64,000 bases of DNA from Hyphomicrobiales bacterium (lineage in GTDB: Bacteria > Pseudomonadota > Alphaproteobacteria > Rhizobiales > Xanthobacteraceae), in the NCBI GenBank assembly GCA_021732215.1, contig JAKFVL010000023.1, positions 186,001 through 250,000 of the forward strand, in the 5' to 3' direction. Under the pieces are notes generated by a model. The model was not told where the DNA came from. It saw nothing but the letters and a program-made list of their open reading frames with translations, and did not search any database. Positions within the stretch are counted from its first letter, which is position 1. Each line of letters starts with the position of its first letter. Positions 27,275 to 35,811 of the stretch are shown piece after piece. The translations under genes and the position numbers were made by a program.

Positions 27275-28027
27275 TCAGTCGGCTGCGGCAACGATGGCCG
27301 GAATATCGTTCAACGAGCCGACGCGATGATCGGGACCGTGACCGAGGTGTTCGTTGCGCATCCGCAGTGCCTTGAACATCGTGAGAGCGCCCGCCGGGGT
27401 CGATCCCCCGAATTCCTTGGCCAGCGCCTGCGCAGTGACCCGTTCGATCCATGCGACCTTGAGGCCGAACGCTTTCGCGCCTGCCACGTCGAAACCGTTG
27501 GACGATACGAACAGCGTCTCGCTTGGCCCGACGCCGAGCACTTCCTGGATCAGCGTGTAGGTTTTCGGCGACGGCTTGAACACCTTCCGGCTGTCGATGC
27601 TGATGGTCGCCGCCAGAATCTGCTGCAAACCGGTATTGCGCACCAGCGCGTTCAGCATTGCTGAGCTTCCGTTCGACAGGATTGCGAGCTTGCGGCCCTT
27701 GAGTTGGGAGAGCGTGGCCATCGCGTCCGGATAGAGATCGAGATTGCGATACTTGTCCATGATGCTCTCGAACATCTCGGCATTGTAGGCGAGACCGAGA
27801 TTGTCGAGCGTGTAGGCGAGGGATTGTTCCGTGATGGTTTCGAAGCTCTCGTAGCGCTCGATCATCGAGCGTAACCAGGTGTATTCGAGTTGCTTCAGCC
27901 GCCAGATCTGCGTGATCGCCTCGCCATATCCCGGGTAGGTCTGCTCGGTGATCGCGGCGACCGACTGAATATCGTAGAGTGTTCCGTACGCGTCAAAAAC
28001 AACAGCTTTGATGGTCACTTGCGGCAA
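27275..28027 (-). CDS. L-2-haloacid dehalogenase (HAD type II)
   Basis: A 250-residue HAD hydrolase converting L-2-haloacids to D-2-hydroxyacids. Active-site residues can be matched to the family: Asp12 and Thr16 (FDAYGTLYD), Arg43 (IWRLKQLEYTW), Ser118-Asn119 (LSNGS), Lys151 (FKPSP), Tyr157, and Ser176-Asn177-Asp180 (SSNGFD). The RLKQLEYTWLR segment separates this family from phosphatases. It lies upstream of the haloalkane dehalogenase and opposite a LysR regulator across a 195 bp spacer. Confidence 0.92.
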   Translation of the reverse strand: MPQVTIKAVVFDAYGTLYDIQSVAAITEQTYPGYGEAITQIWRLKQLEYTWLRSMIERYESFETITEQSLAYTLDNLGLAYNAEMFESIMDKYRNLDLYPDAMATLSQLKGRKLAILSNGSSAMLNALVRNTGLQQILAATISIDSRKVFKPSPKTYTLIQEVLGVGPSETLFVSSNGFDVAGAKAFGLKVAWIERVTAQALAKEFGGSTPAGALTMFKALRMRNEHLGHGPDHRVGSLNDIPAIVAAAD

Positions 28028-28198
28028 TCCATTTTTTGATATGAGCCGGGCGCTCTGATGCGCCGAAGTGCAGCTTTTTGTTGATCGGCCCCGGCAGTCG
28101 CGCTCAGTCCCGTCCAGTTAGCCGACCACTGACACTCCTTGGCCATTGCTTGTTTTGGGACTTTACGGGGTTCCGATAAAGTGCAAAACTAATTATAG

Positions 28199-28213
28199 CG
28201 ATATTCAGTATCG
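28199..28213. promoter_or_regulatory. inverted repeat before the LysR gene, possible autoregulatory site
   Basis: CGATA-TTCAG-TATCG has perfect 5 bp arms and ends ten bases before the start codon at 28223. A regulator bound here would block its own transcription. Confidence 0.4.
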
Positions 28214-28222
28214 GGAAACCTC

Positions 28223-29149
28223 ATGATGCATCGCACACGGCCACCCTCGAATTTCGATATCGACTGTCTGCGGACCTTTTTGCTGGTCGCGGATTCGATG
28301 AGTTTTTCCCGTGCAGCAGAAGGGGTTAGCCGGTCCCAGTCGACCGTCAGCCAACAGATCACGAAGCTGGAAAACCAGGCTGGCAAATCGTTGCTGGTGC
28401 GCCGAAAAGGCCGCGTTCTTGAACTCACCTCCGAAGGCGGCAAACTGCTCGATTACGCCCGCCGCATCCTGCAACTGAACGACGAAGCCTACAGTTCGAT
28501 GTCGGACGAAGCCCTCAGGGGCTTTGTCCGTCTCGGGGTACCGCTGGATTTCTTCGGCCGTAATTTCACCAACTGGCTTTCGACCTTCAAGGCGATCCAT
28601 CCGATGGTCGGGCTGGAGGTCGAATCGAATCAGTCAGAGAATCTGATCAAGCGCAGCAATCGCGGCGAATTCGATCTGGCCTTCTTCAAACAGGAGAACG
28701 GCGCGTCTCACGGCGAGGCAGTGCTCCGCGAACAACTGGTGTGGGTCAGTGGCCCCAAGTTTGCGCCCACCCGCGAAGCCTCGATTCCATTGATCCTGTT
28801 CCCGGAAGGCTGCGCCTACCGGAAGTTCGGCGTCCGCGCGCTTGAGGACGACAAGCGCCCCTGGCATCTCAGCTTTGTCAGCCCGAGTTTTGAATGCATG
28901 AAGTCGGCCGTGATCGACGGCATGGGTGTCACCGTGCTCGCGCGCGGTCTGGTTACCGCGCCGATGCGGGTCGTCGGTCATGGACTCCGCCTGCCGCAAC
29001 TGCCGCCGATCGAACTGGCCTACGCTTACGGCCGGCGCAATACGCCGCGCGTGGTGACGGAGTTGGCCAATTATCTGTCCGAGGAATTGCTGCAGGCCGG
29101 ATCGCCGCCGCAGCGCGTACCGATCGCTCTCGCTGCGGCCGTCGCCTGA
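28223..29149 (+). CDS. LysR family transcriptional regulator
   Basis: A 308-residue regulator. The N-terminal winged helix-turn-helix spans about residues 12-70 (FDIDCLRTFLLVADSMSFSRAAEGVSRSQSTVSQQI, quoted in parts), followed by a linker helix and a two-lobed effector domain. It is divergent from the haloacid dehalogenase, the usual arrangement for a LysR protein and its target, so control of the dehalogenase pair is the best guess. Two adjacent ATG codons (28223 and 28226) could serve as start. Confidence 0.88.
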   Translation: MMHRTRPPSNFDIDCLRTFLLVADSMSFSRAAEGVSRSQSTVSQQITKLENQAGKSLLVRRKGRVLELTSEGGKLLDYARRILQLNDEAYSSMSDEALRGFVRLGVPLDFFGRNFTNWLSTFKAIHPMVGLEVESNQSENLIKRSNRGEFDLAFFKQENGASHGEAVLREQLVWVSGPKFAPTREASIPLILFPEGCAYRKFGVRALEDDKRPWHLSFVSPSFECMKSAVIDGMGVTVLARGLVTAPMRVVGHGLRLPQLPPIELAYAYGRRNTPRVVTELANYLSEELLQAGSPPQRVPIALAAAVA

Positions 29150-29197
29150 GAGCCGTTCAGCGCTAGATCATTTCTCTCAATTGGAAGCGTTGCTCAA

Positions 29198-29218
29198 CCT
29201 CCCCCTTGCAGAGGGAGG
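29198..29218. repeat. short hairpin CCTCCCCCT/GAGGGAGG
   Basis: Small member of the CCTCCC repeat family in the convergent spacer between the LysR gene and the GarR/GlxR-like gene. It may also act as a weak transcription barrier. Confidence 0.5.
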
Positions 29219-29265
29219 GAGAAGCGCGCGGCACAGCTTCGATCGAAAAGAAACCGGTCTGGCCT

Positions 29266-30135
29266 TCAACGATCGAGCCGCGCGACGAGGCTCGACGTAT
29301 CCCAGCGCTTGCCGCCCATTTTCTGCACTTCGGAGTAGAACTGATCGACCAGCGCCACGACCGGGAGGTTTGCGCCGTTGTTGCGCGCTTCTGCAAGGCA
29401 GATCGACAAATCCTTGCGCATCCAGTCGACCGCGAAGCCGAAATCGAACTTGTTGGCATTCATGGTCTTGTAGCGGTTCTCCATCTGCCATGACTGTGCC
29501 GCGCCCTTTGAGATGGTTTCGATCACCGCTTCCACGTCGAGGCCGGCCTTCTTGGCGAAGTGGATGCCTTCCGACAGACCCTGCACCAGACCGGCGATGC
29601 AGATCTGGTTGACCATCTTGGTGAGCTGGCCTGCGCCTGCGGGACCGAGCAGCTTGCACATGCGCGCATACGCCGCGATCACCGGCTCGGCGCGTCTGTA
29701 GGCCGCCTCGTCACCGCCGCACATCACGGTCAGCACGCCGTTCTCCGCGCCGGCCTGTCCGCCGGACACCGGCGCATCGATGAAGCCGAAGCCTGCTTTC
29801 TTCGCAGCCTCGTTCAGTTCGCGCGCGACTTCAGCGGAGGCGGTGGTGTGGTCGACGAAAACCGCGCCCTTGGTCATGCCGGCGAACGCGCCGTCCGCGC
29901 CGATCGTCACCGCGCGCAGGTCGTTGTCATTGCCGACGCAGCACATCACGAAATCCTGGCCTTGGGCGGCGGCCTTTGGCGTCGCGGCGGTCTTGCCCTT
30001 GAACTTGTCGGCCCAGGCCTGCGCCTTGGCGGCGCTCCGGTTGTAGACCGTGACGTCATGGCCTCCCTTGACGACGAGGTGACCGGCCATCGGAAATCCC
30101 ATGACACCGAGACCAAGAAAGGCGACTTTAGCCAT
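29266..30135 (-). CDS. NAD(P)-dependent 2-hydroxy-3-oxopropionate / 3-hydroxyisobutyrate dehydrogenase family
   Basis: A 289-residue beta-hydroxyacid dehydrogenase. It has the GLGVMGFPMAGHL cofactor loop (residues 8-20), the DAPVSGG substrate motif (120-126) and catalytic Lys173 (KMVNQI). The most likely substrates are tartronate semialdehyde or a similar 2-hydroxy-3-oxo acid, but members act on 3-hydroxyisobutyrate and other acids. ATG 30135 follows AAGGG; a 140-residue upstream extension to 30555 runs through the eutB gene and is rejected. Confidence 0.88.
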   Translation of the reverse strand: MAKVAFLGLGVMGFPMAGHLVVKGGHDVTVYNRSAAKAQAWADKFKGKTAATPKAAAQGQDFVMCCVGNDNDLRAVTIGADGAFAGMTKGAVFVDHTTASAEVARELNEAAKKAGFGFIDAPVSGGQAGAENGVLTVMCGGDEAAYRRAEPVIAAYARMCKLLGPAGAGQLTKMVNQICIAGLVQGLSEGIHFAKKAGLDVEAVIETISKGAAQSWQMENRYKTMNANKFDFGFAVDWMRKDLSICLAEARNNGANLPVVALVDQFYSEVQKMGGKRWDTSSLVARLDR

Positions 30136-30315
30136 GACAAGAACCCTTATGATTTGTTGTTTTGGAGCGTTGGCGAGTGCCCGTTTCGGGCGCATTCTTG
30201 ATTGAGGCTGGTTGTTTATCACATCCGGAATGGGCCTGTCCCGTCGGCAGAAAATGTTTGCCACGAGGCGGGCAGGGTCGAATGGTGAATGTCCATCCAG
30301 AAAGTCTGATCCCTG

Positions 30316-31698
30316 ATGCCCTATAGACATGTGATCGGACCAAAGACCTACCAGTTTGCCGATCTGCGCGACCTGCTGGCCAAGGCGACCCCGCCGCGCT
30401 CCGGCGATCGTCTGGCCGGAATTGCCGCTGATACGGCTGAGGAAACGGTCGCCGCGCGGATGGCATTGGCCGATCTGCCGCTGAAGACGTTTTTGAGCGA
30501 GGCCGTCGTTCCCTATGAGGACGACGAGGTGACGCGACTGATCGTCGATAGCCACGATGCGGCGGCGTTCGCGCCTGTCGCCTCAAAGACCGTGGGCGAA
30601 TTTCGCGACTGGCTCCTGTCGGACGCGGCCACGCCATCGGTGCTGCAGGGTCTCGCTCGCGGGCTGACGCCCGAGATGGCAGCCGGCGTCTCCAAGCTGA
30701 TGCGCAATCAGGATCTCATCCTGGTGGCGAAGAAGTGTGAGGTCGTGACGCGCTTTCGCAACACCATCGGATTGCGCGGCCGCATGAGCGTGCGGCTGCA
30801 GCCCAATCATCCGTTCGACGATGCACGCGGCATCACCGCCTCGATCCTCGACGGTTTGCTGCTCGGCTCGGGCGACGCCTGCATCGGCATCAATCCGGCG
30901 AGCGACGACCCGGCCGTGATCGGCGATCTGGTGCGATTGCTCGACAGCATCATCGCCCGCATCGATGCGCCCACGCAGGGCTGTGTGCTGACCCACGTCA
31001 CCACCACGCTCGATCTGATGACAAAGGGCTTGCCGGTCGATCTGGTGTTTCAATCGGTGGCGGGCACGGAAGCCGCGAACAAGAGCTTCGGCGTCAATCT
31101 CGCCATCCTGAAGGAGGCGAGGGAGGCGGCGCTCGGGCTCAAGCGCGGCACCGTCGGCAACAATGTGATGTATTTCGAAACCGGGCAAGGCTCGGCGCTT
31201 TCGGCCAATGCCCATCACGGCGTCGATCAGCAGACCTGCGAGGCGCGCGCCTATGCGGTGGCGCGAGCCTTTGATCCATTGCTGGTCAACAGCGTCGTCG
31301 GCTTCATCGGGCCTGAGTATCTGTACGACGGCAAGGAAATCATCCGCGCCGGGCTCGAGGACCATTTCTGCGGCAAGCTGCTCGGTCTGCCGCTCGGCGT
31401 GGACGTTTGTTACACCAACCATGCCGAAGCCGATCAGAACGACATGGACAATCTGCTGACGCTGCTGGCCGCCGCCGGCGTCACCTTCATCATGGGCGTT
31501 CCCGGCGCCGACGACGTGATGCTGAACTACCAGTCCACCTCGTTTCACGACGCACTCTATGTCCGCGACCTGTTCGGTCTGAAACGTGCGCCGGAGTTCG
31601 ACGACTGGCTGGTGCGGGTGGGGCTGGCGGGCACGGATTTCCGACTGACGCCGAGCGAGACGCCGCGGCTGGCGTTTGCGGCCCGGCTTTCGGATTGA
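30316..31698 (+). CDS. eutB: ethanolamine ammonia-lyase large subunit
   Basis: A 460-residue subunit of the adenosylcobalamin-dependent enzyme that converts ethanolamine to acetaldehyde and ammonia. The TIM-barrel subunit is full length, with the typical segments GLTPEMAAGVSKLMRNQDL, MYFETGQGSALSANAHHG and CYTNHAEADQNDMD (quoted in parts). Its partner eutC is not adjacent: a radical SAM gene and a repeat lie between them. No eutA reactivase, permease or microcompartment gene is seen in this window. Confidence 0.95.
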   Translation: MPYRHVIGPKTYQFADLRDLLAKATPPRSGDRLAGIAADTAEETVAARMALADLPLKTFLSEAVVPYEDDEVTRLIVDSHDAAAFAPVASKTVGEFRDWLLSDAATPSVLQGLARGLTPEMAAGVSKLMRNQDLILVAKKCEVVTRFRNTIGLRGRMSVRLQPNHPFDDARGITASILDGLLLGSGDACIGINPASDDPAVIGDLVRLLDSIIARIDAPTQGCVLTHVTTTLDLMTKGLPVDLVFQSVAGTEAANKSFGVNLAILKEAREAALGLKRGTVGNNVMYFETGQGSALSANAHHGVDQQTCEARAYAVARAFDPLLVNSVVGFIGPEYLYDGKEIIRAGLEDHFCGKLLGLPLGVDVCYTNHAEADQNDMDNLLTLLAAAGVTFIMGVPGADDVMLNYQSTSFHDALYVRDLFGLKRAPEFDDWLVRVGLAGTDFRLTPSETPRLAFAARLSD

Positions 31699-31875
31699 TG
31701 CCATCGTCGTCCACTTTTGTGAGGCACGATGCCCAATAACGGCGATGTCATTGCTTGCCATTGCGCCGTCATATGCCTCGGCCTTAATCTGACCCAGTTT
31801 GTGCTTTCGCTTGTCGATAGAATGCCTTGCCCTGTTTCGGCAGGTAAATGTGTTGCGGGCGCAGCGAGCGTTGCT

Positions 31876-31900
31876 GGAACCTTGGGCTGAGTTCCGCGTC
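31876..31900 (+). promoter_or_regulatory. EcfG-type general stress promoter candidate
   Basis: GGAAC (31876-31880), a 16 bp spacer, and CGTC (31897-31900) match the alphaproteobacterial EcfG consensus GGAAC-N16/17-CGTT with one mismatch. It ends 27 bp before the chosen start of the radical SAM gene, leaving room for a short leader with GGGAGG. Confidence 0.6.
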
Positions 31901-31927
31901 TTTATCGGCGCGGCTTTGGGAGGCTGG

Positions 31928-33535
31928 ATGGCGACGGGTCAACTCGAAGCGGCACGTATTGAGGAATCTGTTTCGAGGCGTATTCTGTGTGTCTTTCCGC
32001 ACTACACGCCGTCGTTCGGGACTTTCGAGCATGCCTATCCACTGACCGACGGCGTGCAGGCTTTCATGCCCCCGCAGGGACTGCTGGTGATCGCGGCCTG
32101 GCTGCCGAAGACCTGGGAAATCCGCTTTCTCGATGAGAACATGCAGCGCGCCACCGATGAAGACTTCGCGTGGTGCGACGCCGTGTTCGTCAGCGGCATG
32201 CACATCCAGCGTCCACAGATCAATGACATCTGCCGCCGCGCGCACGCGCACGATAAACCGGCGGCGCTTGGCGGGCCTTCGGTCAGCGCGTGTCCGGATT
32301 ACTATCCGGATTTCGACTACCTCCATGTCGGCGAGCTCGGCGATGCGACCGAGCGCCTGATCGAACGGCTTGCCGCCGATCCGTCGCGGCCAGACAGCCA
32401 GGTGATCCTGACGACGCAGGATCGTCTCGACATGACTAAATTTCCGCTGCCGGCCTACGAGATGCTGCCGCTGCGGAAATACTTTCTCGGCAGCATCCAG
32501 TTCTCCTCGGGCTGTCCGTATCAGTGTGAGTTCTGCGACATTCCGGGACTGTATGGCCGCAACCCGCGCCTGAAGACGCCGCAGCAGGTCACCGCCGAAC
32601 TCGACAAGATGCTCGAATGCGGGCTGACCGGATCGGTCTATTTCGTCGACGACAATTTCATCGGCAACCGGAAGGCCGCGCTGGATCTGCTGCCGCATCT
32701 GGTCGAATGGCAGAAGAAGAACGGCTATGCGCTGCAGTTTGCGTGTGAAGCGACGCTGAATATCGCCAAACGGCCGGAAATTCTCGCACTGATGCGAGAG
32801 GCCTATTTCGCCACCATATTCTGCGGCATTGAAACGCCGGACCCGGCCGCGCTGAAGGCGATGTCCAAACAGCACAACATGATGGTGCCGATCCTGGAGG
32901 GGGTGGAGACGCTCAACAGCTACGGCATGGAGGTGGTGTCGGGAATCATTCTCGGCCTCGATACCGACACGCCGGAGGCGGGAGAAGGCATTCTTGAATT
33001 CATCGATCAGTCCAGGATTCCACTGTTGACCATCAACCTGTTGCAGGCCTTGCCGCGCACGCCGCTGTGGGATCGGCTAAAGCGCGAGAATCGCCTGATC
33101 GACGATGAGGATCGCGATTCCAACATCGACTTCCTGCTGCCTTACGATCAGGTCGTGGGCATGTGGCGCTCCTGCATGGGCCGCGCCTACACGCCGGACA
33201 AGCTGTTCGCACGGTTCGAACATCAAGCCACGCATGTCTATCCGAAACGCATCCGGCCGCCGAACAGCCCCCAGCGCGTCAACGCGCATAACATCAAGCG
33301 CGGTCTGACCATGCTGGCGAAGATCTTCTGGCATGTCGGTGTGCTCAGCGACTATCGCAGGCAATTCTGGGCCTACGCCTGGCCGCGGCTGAAATCCGGC
33401 GACATTGAATGGGTCATCAGCGCCGGTCTTGTCGCACACCATCTGATTTTGTTCGCGCGGGATGCGTCCGGCGGCAAGCAGACCGCATCGTACTACTCGA
33501 CGCGATTGCAACAGGTGGCCGTGCCGGCGGAGTAA
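31928..33535 (+). CDS. hpnP: B12-binding-type radical SAM protein, probable hopanoid C-2 methylase
   Basis: A 535-residue class B radical SAM protein. The N-terminal part (about 1-170) resembles a cobalamin-binding domain. The cluster motif is CPYQCEFC with Cys 196, 200 and 203, and a DUF4070-like C-terminal part follows. The overall architecture, the FGTFEHAYPL and FMPPQGLLVIAAWLP segments and the stress promoter fit HpnP, which makes 2-methylhopanoids in Rhodopseudomonas and Bradyrhizobium. HpnJ-like or other B12 radical SAM enzymes remain possible. ATG 31928 follows GGGAGG; the upstream frame to 31799 would place the promoter inside the gene. Confidence 0.7.
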   Translation: MATGQLEAARIEESVSRRILCVFPHYTPSFGTFEHAYPLTDGVQAFMPPQGLLVIAAWLPKTWEIRFLDENMQRATDEDFAWCDAVFVSGMHIQRPQINDICRRAHAHDKPAALGGPSVSACPDYYPDFDYLHVGELGDATERLIERLAADPSRPDSQVILTTQDRLDMTKFPLPAYEMLPLRKYFLGSIQFSSGCPYQCEFCDIPGLYGRNPRLKTPQQVTAELDKMLECGLTGSVYFVDDNFIGNRKAALDLLPHLVEWQKKNGYALQFACEATLNIAKRPEILALMREAYFATIFCGIETPDPAALKAMSKQHNMMVPILEGVETLNSYGMEVVSGIILGLDTDTPEAGEGILEFIDQSRIPLLTINLLQALPRTPLWDRLKRENRLIDDEDRDSNIDFLLPYDQVVGMWRSCMGRAYTPDKLFARFEHQATHVYPKRIRPPNSPQRVNAHNIKRGLTMLAKIFWHVGVLSDYRRQFWAYAWPRLKSGDIEWVISAGLVAHHLILFARDASGGKQTASYYSTRLQQVAVPAE

Positions 33536-33540
33536 TTAGT

Positions 33541-33631
33541 TTCGTCATTGCCGGGCTTGACCCGGCAATCCAGCTTATTGACGATCCTTCCAAAGAAAGA
33601 TGGATCAACGGGTCAAGCCCGGTGATGACGA
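33541..33631. repeat. palindromic repeat, TCGTCATTGCCGGG family
   Basis: Arms TTCGTCATTGCCGGGCTTGA and TCAAGCCCGGTGATGACGAA make a near-perfect long hairpin in the 110 bp between the radical SAM gene and eutC. Confidence 0.9.
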
Positions 33632-33645
33632 AAACAAGGTGACGG

Positions 33646-34425
33646 ATGGACAAGCCAACTGCCGCCCCCTCCGTCCCGAAACTCCGCTCGCTGCTCGATC
33701 TGCGCGACCTGACACCGGCACGGGTCGGGCTTGGCCGCAGCGGATCGGGTCTGCCGACCTCGGCCCTGCTATCCTTCACGCTTGATCATGCCCGTGCCCG
33801 TGACGCCGTGCATGCGCCATTTGATGCAGCGGCCATTGCAAGCGCCATAGCCACTCTCGGCTGCGACGTCATCCAGATCGCGAGCGAGGCAAAAACTCGC
33901 GCCGACTATCTGCGCCGACCGGATTTCGGGCGGAAGCTGAGCGGGGCGTCGCAGGCGCAGCTTGCCGCGAGCAGCTTCGCTGGCTGCGAGGTGGCGATCA
34001 TGGTTGCCGACGGCCTGTCAGCGGCCGCGGTCGATGCGCATGCGACAAGCCTGATGCGCAATCTGCTGCCGCGCCTTGCAAGTATGAGGGTTGGCCTCGG
34101 CCCAGTGCTGGTTGCAACCAACGCAAGGGTCGCGCTCGGCGACGAGGCCGGGCAGCTCTGCCGCGCGCAAATGATAATTGTCCTGATCGGCGAGAGGCCG
34201 GGGCTATCGGCACCGGACAGTCTTGGCGCTTACATCACATTCGAACCTAAATCCGGCCGCAGTGACGCCGAGCGCAACTGCGTCTCCAACATCCATCGCG
34301 CCGGGCTGGGCTATGATGAGGCGGCATTCAAGATCGCATGGCTTGTTAAGGAGGGGCTGGCACGCAAGCTCTCCGGCGTCGCGCTGAAGGATGAGAGCGG
34401 CGACAGCGCGAACCTGCTGAAATAA
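33646..34425 (+). CDS. eutC: ethanolamine ammonia-lyase small subunit
   Basis: A 259-residue subunit that completes the cobalamin site of ethanolamine ammonia-lyase. Recognisable segments are the RVGLGRSG region, [13 protein letters not shown], and the C-terminal [18 protein letters not shown]. It lacks the long N-terminal extension of the enterobacterial protein. ATG 33646 follows AAGG. The gene is 1.9 kb downstream of eutB, separated by the radical SAM gene and a palindromic repeat. Confidence 0.93.
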   Translation: MDKPTAAPSVPKLRSLLDLRDLTPARVGLGRSGSGLPTSALLSFTLDHARARDAVHAPFDAAAIASAIATLGCDVIQIASEAKTRADYLRRPDFGRKLSGASQAQLAASSFAGCEVAIMVADGLSAAAVDAHATSLMRNLLPRLASMRVGLGPVLVATNARVALGDEAGQLCRAQMIIVLIGERPGLSAPDSLGAYITFEPKSGRSDAERNCVSNIHRAGLGYDEAAFKIAWLVKEGLARKLSGVALKDESGDSANLLK

Positions 34426-34547
34426 GGCCTTTTCTCAAACGAATAGCTGCCATTCGTCATACCATGAAGGCGGTGGTTGCCGTTTCACTGGCAGCGGCTA
34501 TCTTGGGCGCAACTCCGCGCGCCAGCCTGCGCGAGAAACTTATATTC

Positions 34548-34599
34548 GGGCATGATCTTGCTGGAAACCCGCTTTACGCTTTTCCAGATCATGCTCCAG
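34548..34599. repeat. GGGCATGATC...GATCATGC palindromic repeat
   Basis: Arms GGGCATGATCTTGCTGGAAA and TTTTCCAGATCATGCTC flank CCCGCTTTACGC. This type is common in Bradyrhizobium and Rhodopseudomonas genomes. It ends 15 bp before the thiolase start codon. Confidence 0.8.
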
Positions 34600-34613
34600 C
34601 CGGGAGAACGACC

Positions 34614-35783
34614 ATGACTGCCAGCATCGTTGGATGGGCCCACACGCCGTTCGGCAAATTCGATATGGAGACTGTCGAGAGCCTCGTCACTAAAGTGGCG
34701 AGCGAGGCTTTGGCTGACGCGGGCATTTCGGCCGAAGACGTCGATGAAATCTATCTCGGCCATTTCAACGCAGGCTTCTCGCCGCAGGACTTCACCGCTG
34801 CCCTCGTGCTGCAAGCCGATCCGAAACTCCGCTTCAAGCCGGCGACGCGCGTCGAGAACGCTTGTGCGACCGGCTCCGCCGCCGTGCATCAGGGCGTGAA
34901 GGCGATCGCGGCGGGTGCCGCGAAGTTCGTGCTGGTGGTCGGCGTCGAGCAGATGACGCGCACACCCGCACCCGAGATCGGCAGGAATTTGTTGCGCGCG
35001 TCGTATCTGGTCGAGGACGGCGATACGCCCGCGGGTTTTGCGGGTGTGTTCGGCAAGATCGCGCAGGGCTATTTCCAGAAGTACGGCGACCAGTCCGATG
35101 CGCTGGCGATGATTGCGGCGAAGAACCACAAGAACGGCGTCGCCAATCCCTACGCGCAGATGCGCAAGGATTTCGGCTATGAGTTCTGCCGTTCCGAAAG
35201 CGAGAAGAATCCGTTCGTCGCGGGCCCCTTGAAGCGCACCGACTGTTCGCTGGTGTCCGACGGCGCGGCCGCGCTGGTGTTGACCGACTCGGAAACCGCC
35301 AAATCGATGGGCAAGGCTGTCAACGTCAAGGCCACCGGGCATGCGCAGGATTTCCTGCCGATGTCGAAGCGCGACATTCTCAACTTCGACGGCTGCAGCG
35401 TTGCCTGGCAGCGCGCGCTCAAATCCGCAGGCGCGCAACTCTCCGACCTGTCGTTCGTCGAGACTCACGATTGCTTCACCATCGCTGAACTGATCGAGTA
35501 CGAAGCGATGGGCTTGACGCCGAAGGGGCAAGGCGCGCGCGCGATCAAGGAAGGCTGGACCGAGAAGACCGGCAAGCTGCCGATCAATCCGTCGGGTGGC
35601 CTGAAAGCCAAAGGCCATCCGATCGGCGCCACCGGCGTGTCGATGCATGTGCTGAGCGCGATGCAGCTTCTGGGTCAGGCCCCGGAAGGCATGCAGATCA
35701 AGAACGCGAAGCTCGGCGGCATCTTCAACATGGGCGGCGCCGCGGTCGCCAATTACGTCACGCTGCTCGAGCCTGCGAAATAA
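34614..35783 (+). CDS. thiolase family acetyl-CoA acetyltransferase (SCP-x-like)
   Basis: A 389-residue thiolase of the type related to sterol-carrier-protein X. The nucleophilic Cys is 84 (ENACATGS), and the C-terminal GHPIGATG motif carries the catalytic His. It would catalyse the CoA-dependent cleavage of 3-ketoacyl-CoA. ATG 34614 follows GGGAG; the upstream frame to 34464 lies in the repeat. It starts a plus-strand run with an acyl-CoA ligase, a tricarboxylate-type binding protein and a second, cysteine-less thiolase. Confidence 0.9.
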   Translation: MTASIVGWAHTPFGKFDMETVESLVTKVASEALADAGISAEDVDEIYLGHFNAGFSPQDFTAALVLQADPKLRFKPATRVENACATGSAAVHQGVKAIAAGAAKFVLVVGVEQMTRTPAPEIGRNLLRASYLVEDGDTPAGFAGVFGKIAQGYFQKYGDQSDALAMIAAKNHKNGVANPYAQMRKDFGYEFCRSESEKNPFVAGPLKRTDCSLVSDGAAALVLTDSETAKSMGKAVNVKATGHAQDFLPMSKRDILNFDGCSVAWQRALKSAGAQLSDLSFVETHDCFTIAELIEYEAMGLTPKGQGARAIKEGWTEKTGKLPINPSGGLKAKGHPIGATGVSMHVLSAMQLLGQAPEGMQIKNAKLGGIFNMGGAAVANYVTLLEPAK

Positions 35784-35811
35784 CCGCGCGCTGCGCCGCG
35801 GGTAACGCGCG

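Noticed and set aside
30136-30555. 140-residue N-terminal extension of the GarR/GlxR-like gene
   Set aside because: It runs antisense through the eutB start. ATG 30135 begins directly at the dinucleotide-binding fold and has AAGGG.
31699-33645. Mobile element separating eutB and eutC
   Set aside because: There is no transposase, no target duplication and no change in base composition; only a gene and a common palindromic repeat are present.
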